Origin: Xenorhabdus yunnanensis
GTDB taxonomy: Bacteria; Pseudomonadota; Gammaproteobacteria; Enterobacterales; Enterobacteriaceae
Direction of reading: 5' to 3'
DNA length: 64,000 nt
Assembly: GCF_028598805.1 (NCBI RefSeq)
Contig: NZ_JAQRFI010000003.1
Span: 110,055-174,054, forward strand
The notes beneath the pieces are model-generated. The model had not been told where the DNA came from, searched no databases, and worked only from the letters and a program-made list of their open reading frames with translations. This document shows positions 19,064 through 25,955 of this stretch, one piece after another. The first letter of the stretch is position 1, and the number at the start of each line of letters is the position of its first letter. Both the position numbers and the translations under genes were made by a program.

Positions 19064-19085
19064 TGTTCTCGATATGAGATCTTTG
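19064..19085 (+). promoter_or_regulatory. Candidate CI operator between repressor and lytic genes
   Basis: The sequence TG-TTCTC-G-ATATGAGATCTTTG matches 20 of 22 positions at 39546-39567 upstream of ogr. It lies in the divergent cI/lytic control region, and flanking ATCTCAT and ATGAGAT arms form inverted repeats. Repressor binding is inferred. Confidence 0.55.
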
Positions 19086-19222
19086 ATGAGCCCAGATTGG
19101 TTAAGCTAAAAACCATTGAGAGATATTGCATCATGAACGCCCAGATTTCAATCTTTATCCAGATATCGAAATATTTCGAAAATGATTGAGGATTGTTTCG
19201 TAGGAAAATGTTGAGGGAAAAT

Positions 19223-19561
19223 ATGGCGAATACTGAAAAAGAAAAATTTGCCCAGATTAACCTCGGTCAGCGGCTGGAAGGATTAAATCATCTGTCGAGG
19301 ATCAGGGCGACATACTGGGGTGACGATGAAAAGGAGTTAAATCGATTTTTTGCTGATATGCGTGATAAAAGAGACAGCCACTATGAAGAGAATAAGCGGG
19401 CGCTATCTGCCATTTTCTATTTGGCAAATATCCCGCGTTTCCGCCACGATAATGAATTCAACCATTTCACCCAAGAGGAAAAACAGGCTCTGATCAAGGC
19501 GATGAATCATATAAAGGTCGTTGTCAGCCAGTTTCCGAAGTACCTGACGCTGTCTAAGTAA
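19223..19561 (+). CDS. Small phage protein, DUF5347-like
   Basis: First rightward gene of the cluster. The ATG at 19223 is favoured because GAGGG lies just upstream; longer versions need TTG or poorer sites. The 112-residue product, with QRLEGLNHLSRIRATYWG and FADMRDKRDSHYEENKRALS, resembles Xenorhabdus/Photorhabdus prophage proteins I recall as DUF5347. Function unknown. No signal peptide or membrane segment. The position matches early regulatory or replication-accessory genes in P2-like phages. Confidence 0.55.
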   Translation: MANTEKEKFAQINLGQRLEGLNHLSRIRATYWGDDEKELNRFFADMRDKRDSHYEENKRALSAIFYLANIPRFRHDNEFNHFTQEEKQALIKAMNHIKVVVSQFPKYLTLSK

Positions 19562-19588
19562 TTACAGCTTTCTAAACACGTTATCGAT

Positions 19589-19795
19589 TTGAACAAATGG
19601 CATGAGTACGCCAGGCTCTTGCATGTCCTTAATATGGTGAACTTGATGAATAGTAACGTAATTACTCATGAACAGAACAGTGATTATCTGGTAGCCAAGA
19701 GTAAACAAGCCGCGATGTTCCAGTCTAATATACCGCAAGGTGTTTCAATGGCAGAACGTTTGCTATGGGAAATTAACGCGGAAGATCATCAATGA
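19589..19795 (+). CDS. Hypothetical small phage protein upstream of gpA
   Basis: Open frame of up to 68 residues between the DUF5347-like gene and gpA. The first start is TTG at 19589; ATG codons at 19634 or 19646 would give about 50 residues. Acidic C-terminus AERLLWEINAEDHQ. No recognised domain. Gene spacing is tight, consistent with a real early gene, but the evidence is modest. Confidence 0.45.
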   Translation: MNKWHEYARLLHVLNMVNLMNSNVITHEQNSDYLVAKSKQAAMFQSNIPQGVSMAERLLWEINAEDHQ

Positions 19796-19816
19796 CGCCA
19801 CCAATATATAGGACAA

Positions 19817-21661
19817 ATGCCGGATTTTCTGGCGAAATACTTCAGTCGTCGTTATGTCGATATCTTTAATCGCTCAGGCCGCCGTGATGCAAATTCTTTC
19901 CTGAGAAAAACGGTCGGGCAGAATGTGTTGCCGCGATTGCAGTTAGTAAAAGAACGGTATCAATTTCACCATTGTGTTTCTGGTATGGCACCTTTTCCTT
20001 TTATTGAACAATTGGGAAATATGGCGACCTATGATCGCAAACAACTCTTGAAACTTGCTCACGATATTTCCGTTTTTATTTCTGGTAATTATGAGCATTA
20101 CTCTTCGGCTTTTTCCCAAAAGCACACATCAATCTCCGTTGACTGTAAAGACGAGTCATTTTCCCGTGTCGCTAGGTTGTACCGGTTGCTGGCAAAGCTG
20201 ACTTTGCAATGTGGCACTCATCCCCCTTATTGGCAGCGTTTCAATTGTGGGCGAAAAATGCCGTCTGTCGATCAACTCTGTTCTGGCATGTTGCGCATGA
20301 TGTCTGCTCGCTGGTGGTATTTTCGTTTAAAGCGTCTGCGTGATATTCAATCTGAACATATGGCAATTGCTGTTGGACAGGTACAGAAAGCCGCTTCTCC
20401 TTATGTTTCACGCCAGGCATTGCAGGAATGGTTGGAACAAAAACGGCGTAATCGTGAGTTTTTCAAACGCTTTGATTTAGAAAATGAAAAAGGGGAACGA
20501 ATTTCACTGGCGGATACGGTTGTTCATAGCAACGCGAATCCTGCGATCAGACGTTGTGAATTAATGACCAGAATGCGCGGTTTTGAAGATGTTGCCAATA
20601 AAATGAACTGTGTTGGTGAGTTTTATACCATCACAGCCCCTGCAAAATATCATGCAGCCCAGTACAAGGGAGGATTTGTTAAATCTTGGAATGGCGCAAC
20701 TCCACGTGATACTCAACGTTATTTATGCAGTGTCTGGGCAAAAGCGCGTGCTGCGTTCGCTCGGGCAGGAATCAATCTATTTGGTTTCCGTGTAGTAGAA
20801 CCGCATCATGATGGTACTCCTCATTGGCATATGGTGTTATTCATGTTGCCGGAGTATTTGCAGCAAGTCAGAGAAATTCTTGAGCATTACGCTTGTCAGG
20901 AAGAACAAGGGGAGTTACAGAGCAATGAAACTAAAAAAGCACGTTTTGATTACAGGACGATCGATCCGAGCAAAGGTAGTGCAACTGGTTACATTGCAAA
21001 GTACATTTCCAAAAATATCGACGGTTATGCGCTGGAAGAACAAAAAGATCATGAAACCGGTGAATCCCTACGCGATATGGCAAAATCAGTGACTGCTTGG
21101 GCGAGCCGTTGGCGTATTCGTCAATTCCAACAAATTGGTGGTGCTCCGGTTTCGGTTTGGCGCGAATTACGTCGTCTCAGGAAAGTACGTTTATCTGACA
21201 ATAAGGTAAATGCCGTTTTGCAGGCGGCAGATGAGGGAAATTGGGCCGCTTATACTCAAGCACAGGGTGGGCCGTGGGTTGCTCGTTGTGATTTGGTTAT
21301 TCGCTTATTTTACCAGCATATCCCTTTTGGCAGTCCTTACGGTGAAGATGTTCAATCTATACAAGGCGTGACTTCACCATACTTGCCTCATGCAGAATTT
21401 ATCTGCACACGCATTCATCAATGGACCATCGTGCCTAAATCAGAATCTACGACTATATCAGGATCTACTGCCATATCAGGAGCAGAACGGATTGTTTATA
21501 AAAGGAGCAAAAAATTTCCATCTTGGAGTTCTGTCAATAACTGTACGGATGAACAGGCTAATAGAAAGATAAAGTATTTTACAGATCGCAAAGTTGTCAC
21601 AGTGGAAAAATCAATCAAACTGGAAAATAATTCTACGAAAACAAAAGATAATAGTTATTAA
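19817..21661 (+). CDS. P2 gpA-like replication initiator (HUH endonuclease)
   Basis: Nicks origin DNA to start rolling-circle replication in P2-type phages. The metal-binding HUH motif is His336-x-His338 within HHDGTPHWHM. The two catalytic tyrosines are Tyr392 and Tyr396 in GYIAKYISKN, matching the Y-x3-Y of P2 A. Length 614 aa against about 760 in P2; the C-terminus after residue 530 is low in similarity to anything I recall. Its retention in a cluster lacking capsid and packaging genes is unusual. Confidence 0.85.
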   Translation: MPDFLAKYFSRRYVDIFNRSGRRDANSFLRKTVGQNVLPRLQLVKERYQFHHCVSGMAPFPFIEQLGNMATYDRKQLLKLAHDISVFISGNYEHYSSAFSQKHTSISVDCKDESFSRVARLYRLLAKLTLQCGTHPPYWQRFNCGRKMPSVDQLCSGMLRMMSARWWYFRLKRLRDIQSEHMAIAVGQVQKAASPYVSRQALQEWLEQKRRNREFFKRFDLENEKGERISLADTVVHSNANPAIRRCELMTRMRGFEDVANKMNCVGEFYTITAPAKYHAAQYKGGFVKSWNGATPRDTQRYLCSVWAKARAAFARAGINLFGFRVVEPHHDGTPHWHMVLFMLPEYLQQVREILEHYACQEEQGELQSNETKKARFDYRTIDPSKGSATGYIAKYISKNIDGYALEEQKDHETGESLRDMAKSVTAWASRWRIRQFQQIGGAPVSVWRELRRLRKVRLSDNKVNAVLQAADEGNWAAYTQAQGGPWVARCDLVIRLFYQHIPFGSPYGEDVQSIQGVTSPYLPHAEFICTRIHQWTIVPKSESTTISGSTAISGAERIVYKRSKKFPSWSSVNNCTDEQANRKIKYFTDRKVVTVEKSIKLENNSTKTKDNSY

Positions 21662-21720
21662 CTATCAAATTTAATCATCAGAAAAGGTAAAAACTACTTT
21701 AAATTTTGTCTTATTGCGTG

Positions 21721-21740
21721 TACTGTATATACATACAGCC
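21721..21740 (+). promoter_or_regulatory. LexA (SOS) box
   Basis: TACTGTATATACATACAGCC matches the LexA consensus CTG-N10-CAG with an alternating TA core. It lies directly before the two-gene operon ending in dinI, so this operon should be induced by DNA damage. Confidence 0.85.
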
Positions 21741-21746
21741 TATTAT

Positions 21747-22004
21747 ATGGAGACGGATAAATCAGTGGAATCTCTTATGGAATCATTGGTAGCGCAACGT
21801 ATCAATTTCATTGCCAGAATGGCAACAAGTTGCGAATGTAATCATGCGGAAGACAAAGAGCTGGCACTGGTTTGGATAGCGGAGCTATCTGCACCTTATG
21901 AAAAAAGATTTAACAGTTACCAGAGTAAACTGGATAGCAATCTGTTAGGTAATGAGGTGACCGGTAACAACATGTTAAGGAATTCGGGTTCAATAGAAGA
22001 ATAG
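21747..22004 (+). CDS. SOS-controlled small protein of unknown function
   Basis: First gene behind the LexA box. The frame is open from 21714, but that start precedes the operator; ATG 21747, GTG 21765 or ATG 21777 are the plausible starts, and GGAG at 21749 favours 21765. The product of about 80 residues is acidic, with a cysteine pair (ATSCECNH). No family is recognised. In phage 186 the equivalent place holds the SOS-induced antirepressor Tum, and an analogous role is possible but unproven. Confidence 0.55.
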   Translation: METDKSVESLMESLVAQRINFIARMATSCECNHAEDKELALVWIAELSAPYEKRFNSYQSKLDSNLLGNEVTGNNMLRNSGSIEE

Positions 22005-22023
22005 ATTTGGCGGGGGGAAAAGG

Positions 22024-22260
22024 ATGCGAGTAGAAATACTTTTCGATAAACGAGCTAATGTTTCTGAATCAGTCATGTCGTCACTAGAAAGTGAATTAAA
22101 AAAAAGAATATTACCACATTATCCTGATACAAATTTTAGAATTGCAGCCAGTAGCAGTACCTCCGTAAGAGTGACAGGGACTAAAAAAAGCAGTGAATAC
22201 GATCACATAATGGAACTCATTCAAGAGGTTTGGGAAGATGATAGTTGGTTATCTGATTAG
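22024..22260 (+). CDS. DinI-like protein
   Basis: The 78-aa product is colinear with DinI/Tum C-terminal domains: MRVEILFDKRANVSE at the N-terminus, then SLESELKKRILPHYPD, RVTGTKKSSEYDHIMELIQE and an acidic EDDSWL tail that in DinI contacts RecA. DinI modulates RecA filaments and so LexA or repressor cleavage. It is preceded by GGGGGG/AAAGG and lies 19 bases after the first SOS gene, in the same operon. Confidence 0.85.
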   Translation: MRVEILFDKRANVSESVMSSLESELKKRILPHYPDTNFRIAASSSTSVRVTGTKKSSEYDHIMELIQEVWEDDSWLSD

Positions 22261-22325
22261 CGCTGACAAAGGGTCAGTATCCCCCAACGGATGGGATAGC
22301 ACGTAATTATAATTAAGATAAAACA

Positions 22326-22360
22326 GCACAAAGGCAGGGAATCATTTCCTGCCTTTGTGC
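22326..22360 (+). terminator. Hairpin closing the early/SOS operon
   Basis: GCACAAAGGCAGG pairs with CCTGCCTTTGTGC over 13 bases around a 9-base loop. No T run follows, so termination may be partial. Confidence 0.6.
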
Positions 22361-22404
22361 TTACTGAAACAAATTTATATACAGACTCAAAATTGTTCTT
22401 CATT

Positions 22405-22422
22405 TGTACTACTTACCTAACA
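22405..22422 (+). promoter_or_regulatory. Ogr/Delta-type late activator site before gene X
   Basis: TGT-N12-ACA (TGT at 22405, ACA at 22420), the known recognition pattern of P2 Ogr and P4 Delta proteins, about 87 bases before the X start. An Ogr homologue is encoded at 39618. Confidence 0.65.
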
Positions 22423-22508
22423 ATCTCACCTCGTTGAGGTATTTTCCTGATTATTTGATCATAACTCTCCGATTTACTGACTATTTTCTGCAAAGGAAAG
22501 GAGAGTGT

Positions 22509-22712
22509 ATGCAAATTATCGCACAACAAAATGAAACGGTTGATGCCATTTGTTGGCGTCATTACGGCCGCACGTTAGGAATGACTGAGCGTGTGTTGCA
22601 GGCAAACCCCGGTTTGGCTGATTTTGGCGCGGTATTGCCTCATGGAACGAAAGTTGAAATGCCTGAATTTATGCCTACTGCCAGTAAACCCATTATCCAG
22701 CTTTGGGATTAA
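22509..22712 (+). CDS. Tail protein X (P2 gpX-like)
   Basis: Small LysM-related tail protein. The frame opens at 22404, but ATG 22509 with GGAGAG just upstream gives 67 residues, the size of P2 gpX. The sequence has ETVDAICWRHYGRTLGMTER and LPHGTKVEMPEF, typical of the family. It is the first gene of the late tail region. Confidence 0.88.
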   Translation: MQIIAQQNETVDAICWRHYGRTLGMTERVLQANPGLADFGAVLPHGTKVEMPEFMPTASKPIIQLWD

Positions 22713-22748
22713 GGGAGGGGCTGAACTGGTTTGTTAGGGATTAGAACG

Positions 22749-23252
22749 ATGAAGAAAATGCCTTTAATTGTGAGCTTGGTCATTGGCGGAGGCCTTGGCT
22801 GGTGGGGGCATTGTTCCCTGTCTCTCAATGAAGTGGCGAATTTGAAACAGCAACACGCTGCACAGCTTATTGCCATCAATCAAAAAGCACGTTCAGAAAT
22901 GTTGGCTGTTATTCAGCAAATGAAAGATGCACAAAACCGGGCTGCGCAATTGGATGAATATTATTCAGGAAAGTTAGCTTATGCTACCGAAGAAAATGCG
23001 GCTTTGCGTGCCGACATTACTGCTGGTCATCGGCGGGTGCAAATCGCCGTCGCCAATCTTGCTACCTGTCAGCTCACCCAAAACCGAGATACCAGCGCCC
23101 GCAGCGTGGGCAATGGAACCCAAGTCGAACTCACTGCAAAAGCTGGACGCGCTATTTACGATATCCGAGCCGGAATTATCAGTGACCAAACCAAATTAGA
23201 CTATTTGCAACAGTATGTACGTGATGTTGTCCGGCAGTGTAAACCAGAATAA
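22749..23252 (+). CDS. Inner-membrane spanin subunit (Rz-like)
   Basis: Lysis protein that, with the outer-membrane spanin, fuses the two membranes. ATG 22749 is chosen (MKKMPLIVSLVIGG) over TTG 22731. An N-terminal anchor helix at about residues 4-20 is followed by a long periplasmic coiled-coil region (LKQQHAAQLIAINQKARSEM). A second gene, the lipoprotein spanin, is nested in another frame. It directly follows X, with no holin or endolysin between. Confidence 0.82.
   Translation: MKKMPLIVSLVIGGGLGWWGHCSLSLNEVANLKQQHAAQLIAINQKARSEMLAVIQQMKDAQNRAAQLDEYYSGKLAYATEENAALRADITAGHRRVQIAVANLATCQLTQNRDTSARSVGNGTQVELTAKAGRAIYDIRAGIISDQTKLDYLQQYVRDVVRQCKPE
22981..23199 (+). CDS. Outer-membrane spanin lipoprotein (Rz1-like), nested in Rz
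   Basis: A 72-residue frame fully inside the Rz gene in a different frame. It has a short basic N-terminus, hydrophobic stretch and lipobox VIGGC with the modified Cys at residue 20, then a proline-containing mature part (SPSPILLPVSSPKTEIPAPA). This is exactly the organisation of lambda-type Rz/Rz1 pairs, so this frame is a real gene rather than a shadow. Confidence 0.82.
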   Translation: MLPKKMRLCVPTLLLVIGGCKSPSPILLPVSSPKTEIPAPAAWAMEPKSNSLQKLDALFTISEPELSVTKPN

Positions 23253-23296
23253 TCGCATCTCATTGCAATGCTGTTCAGTATCATTCAACAAATCGT

Positions 23297-23334
23297 AAAA
23301 AGCCTTCTTTCACTCCGGAGAAGGCTTTTTGTTT
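23297..23334 (+). terminator. Terminator between spanin genes and gene V
   Basis: AAAAAGCCTTCT, loop, AGAAGGCTTTTT (12 pairs) followed by GTTTT. Strong, and bidirectional in form. Confidence 0.88.
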
Positions 23335-23376
23335 TATTTTAATACTATTGATTTAAAAGGATTTTATTTCTGTATT

Positions 23377-23394
23377 TGTATGCTGTTTCCTACA
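23377..23394 (+). promoter_or_regulatory. Ogr/Delta-type late activator site before the V operon
   Basis: TGT at 23377 and ACA at 23392 separated by exactly 12 bases, about 47 bases before the V start and just after the terminator. Same spacing as at 22405 and 31538. Confidence 0.65.
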
Positions 23395-23440
23395 AACCCA
23401 GTTTAATGTCCCACCTGCTTTTTCATGGCATTCTTACGTC

Positions 23441-24076
23441 ATGAATACACAACTCACTGAACTGCTGCGCTTAATGCGCAACCTGATTCGAACAGGCGTC
23501 ATTACCCAAGTGGATACCACAAAGGGAATGTGCCGGGTCGCGACAGGCAATCTTGAAACCAACTGGCTGAACTGGTTGACATCCAGAGCGGGAAACGCCC
23601 GCACATGGTGGGCGCCCAGTGTCGGTGAGCAGGTTTTATTACTGTCCATAGGCGGAGAACTGACCACCGCTTTTGTATTGCCAGCGATTTTTTCAGATGA
23701 GTTTCCGGCTCCATCGATATCACCAGAAGCGACATATATCAAGTTTCCCGATGGTGCCGTGATGGAATATGAACCGCAATCCGGCGCATTAACTGTGACT
23801 GGCATAAAAACTGCGACAGTAACCGCATCGGATTCAGTCCATATTACCGCGCCGGAAATCACCTGTGTCGCCAGTACCCGAATTACGCTGGATACACCGG
23901 AAGTCATCTGTACACAGCTGATGAGCACAGGCAACTTGATTGTGCGCAATGGCGGCAAAATGACGGGCAATATTGAACACACCGGAGGGACATTCAGTTC
24001 CAACGGCGTGGTCGTGGATTCCCATAAACACACCGGCATCAGGTCAGGCGGTGACACATCAGGAGGCCCCGTATGA
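23441..24076 (+). CDS. Baseplate assembly/spike protein V
   Basis: P2 gpV homologue forming the membrane-piercing spike at the baseplate centre. 211 aa. The N-terminal OB-fold region includes VDTTKGMCRVATGNLETNWL. The C-terminal beta-helix ends in HKHTGIRSGGDTSGGPV, where an H-x-H metal site is typical of spike tips. It overlaps W by 4 bases (ATGA). Confidence 0.9.
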   Translation: MNTQLTELLRLMRNLIRTGVITQVDTTKGMCRVATGNLETNWLNWLTSRAGNARTWWAPSVGEQVLLLSIGGELTTAFVLPAIFSDEFPAPSISPEATYIKFPDGAVMEYEPQSGALTVTGIKTATVTASDSVHITAPEITCVASTRITLDTPEVICTQLMSTGNLIVRNGGKMTGNIEHTGGTFSSNGVVVDSHKHTGIRSGGDTSGGPV

Positions 24077-24423
24077 TGTATCTGGGAATGAATCGGCAAA
24101 CGGGCCGGGAATTGACAGATTTAGCACACGTCCGGCAATCCGTCAGCGATATTTTATTAACCCCCGTAGGCAGCCGTATCGCGCGTCGTACTTATGGTTC
24201 TTTGTTGCCTGAGCTGATCGACTGGCCACAGAACCCGGCACTCCGGCTTCAGGTCATGGCGGCCAGTTTTACCGCAATCAGCCGTTGGGAGCCACGCATA
24301 ACGCTGACATCCATCACGATGGAAACCCTACAGGACGGCAAAATGGTGGTGGATATTACCGGTACTTATCATCAATCCGCCAAGGAATTTTCACTTTCTA
24401 TTCCGGTGAGCCATTCCCGGTGA
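24073..24423 (+). CDS. Baseplate protein W (gp25-like)
   Basis: Homologue of P2 gpW and T4 gp25, a core wedge protein that nucleates sheath assembly. The 116-aa protein includes the gp25 signature LLTPVGSRIARRTYGSLLPE at about residues 35-54. It is translationally coupled to V and lies 22 bases before J. Confidence 0.92.
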   Translation: MMYLGMNRQTGRELTDLAHVRQSVSDILLTPVGSRIARRTYGSLLPELIDWPQNPALRLQVMAASFTAISRWEPRITLTSITMETLQDGKMVVDITGTYHQSAKEFSLSIPVSHSR

Positions 24424-24445
24424 GGCTATTCCTGAGAGGTAAAGC

Positions 24446-25354
24446 ATGCCAACAATCGATTTAAGCCAGTTGCCACCACCGGATGTGGTTGAGCCACTGG
24501 ATTATGAACAACTGCTGGAAGAGCGTAAAAAAGGGTTGATATCGCTCTATCCAGAAGATCAGCAAGATGCCATTGCCCGAACTTTGCAACTGGAATCCGA
24601 ACCTTTGGTTAAGTTGCTGGAAGAAAACGTTTATCGCGAGTTGCTCTTGCGTCAGCGGGTTAACGAAGCTGCGCGGGCGGTGATGGTGGCCTATTCAACA
24701 GGCAGCGATCTGGATCAATTGGGTGCGAACAACAATGTATCCCGCATGGTTCTGAGTCCTGCGGATAACTCCACCGTACCCCCGATGCCAGCGGTAATGG
24801 AATCTGACAAAGACTATCGTGTTCGTATTCCACAGGCCTTTGAAGGCTTGAGCGTTGCCGGTCCGGTTGGTTCGTATGAATATCATGCCCGCAGTGCGGA
24901 TGGCCGTGTCGCTGATGCTTCGGCAATCAGCCCGTCGCCGGCTAACGTTACCGTGACCATTATGTCGCGAGAAGACAAAGGCGTTGCTTCCAAAGAGTTG
25001 CTGGAAATAGTCGAAAAAGCGCTGAACGACGAAAACGTGCGTCCGGTGGCGGATCGTCTGAAAGTCCAGTCGGCCAACATTGTGGAATATGAAATTAATG
25101 CCGTGTTGTACATCTTCCCGACACCAGAGTCAGAGCCTATCCGCAAGGCGGCAGAGCAGAAGCTGAAACACTATGTCGAGGCACAGCATCGTCTGGGACG
25201 TGATATTCGCTTGTCGGCGATTTATGCCGCTTTGCATGTGGAAGGTGTCCAGCGCGTGGAACTGAAAGCGCCCTTGAAAGACGTGGTTCTGGATAAAACC
25301 CAGGCATCTTATTGCACCAAAACCACCCTGACGATGGGAGGCTCGGATGAGTGA
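24446..25354 (+). CDS. Baseplate wedge protein J
   Basis: P2 gpJ-like baseplate protein of 302 aa. The N-terminal DLSQLPPPDVVEPLDYE and the region VNEAARAVMVAYSTGSDLDQ are typical of the family. AAGSYEYHA-like text appears as PVGSYEYHARSADGRVADAS. It overlaps gene I by 8 bases. Confidence 0.92.
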   Translation: MPTIDLSQLPPPDVVEPLDYEQLLEERKKGLISLYPEDQQDAIARTLQLESEPLVKLLEENVYRELLLRQRVNEAARAVMVAYSTGSDLDQLGANNNVSRMVLSPADNSTVPPMPAVMESDKDYRVRIPQAFEGLSVAGPVGSYEYHARSADGRVADASAISPSPANVTVTIMSREDKGVASKELLEIVEKALNDENVRPVADRLKVQSANIVEYEINAVLYIFPTPESEPIRKAAEQKLKHYVEAQHRLGRDIRLSAIYAALHVEGVQRVELKAPLKDVVLDKTQASYCTKTTLTMGGSDE

Positions 25355-25955
25355 TCGCCTTCTGCCAATGGGCTCGACTCAGCTGGAAATTGCAGCGGCC
25401 AAAGCCTGCGCGGAATTGCAGAAAGTCAAAGTGCCGCTACGTGAACTGTGGAACCCTGACACCTGCCCGGCATCACTGCTGCCTTATCTGGCATGGGCAT
25501 GGTCAGTTGATCGTTGGGACGAGAACTGGCCTGAGAGTACCAAGAGGGAGGTAATTAAAAGTTCTCTGTTCCTGCACAAACACAAAGGAACAATCGGAGC
25601 AATTCGGCGGGTTGTCGAACCTCTGGGTTATCTCATCCGCGTAAAAGAGTGGTGGCAGACCAATGATGAGCCGGGCACCTTCCGATTGGATATCGGTGTG
25701 CTGGATAGCGGTATCACCCATGAAATGTTCGAAGAACTGGAAAACCTGATTTTTGATGCCAAACCAGTGAGCCGGCATCTGATTGGCTTGGACATCAATC
25801 TGGATACACGCGGTGAATATCACTATTCGGCGGCGACTTACAGCGGTGACGAACTGACTGTTTACCCTTATTTCCCGGAACAAGTAACCGTATCCGGCTC
25901 AGAAATTGTGGGTGCGGGCATACATATTATTGATGACATGAGGATTAGACCATGA
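25347..25955 (+). CDS. Tail protein I
   Basis: P2 gpI-like baseplate protein connecting the tail fibre to the wedge. 202 aa, with LPYLAWAWSVDRWDENWPES and FLHKHKGTIGAIRRVVEPLG, the family core. It overlaps J upstream and H downstream by a few bases, so it belongs to one operon V-W-J-I-H-tfa. Confidence 0.92.
   Translation: MSDRLLPMGSTQLEIAAAKACAELQKVKVPLRELWNPDTCPASLLPYLAWAWSVDRWDENWPESTKREVIKSSLFLHKHKGTIGAIRRVVEPLGYLIRVKEWWQTNDEPGTFRLDIGVLDSGITHEMFEELENLIFDAKPVSRHLIGLDINLDTRGEYHYSAATYSGDELTVYPYFPEQVTVSGSEIVGAGIHIIDDMRIRP

Noticed and set aside
19133..19189. 18-codon frame (MNAQISIFIQISKYFEND) between cI and the first rightward gene
   Set aside because: Position would suit a Cro/Apl-like gene, but it is too short and shows no helix-turn-helix; only a vestige at most.
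23434..24099. 221-residue minus-strand frame opposite gene V
   Set aside because: Fully antisense to a well-supported baseplate gene, no family resemblance and proline/serine-rich composition typical of shadows.
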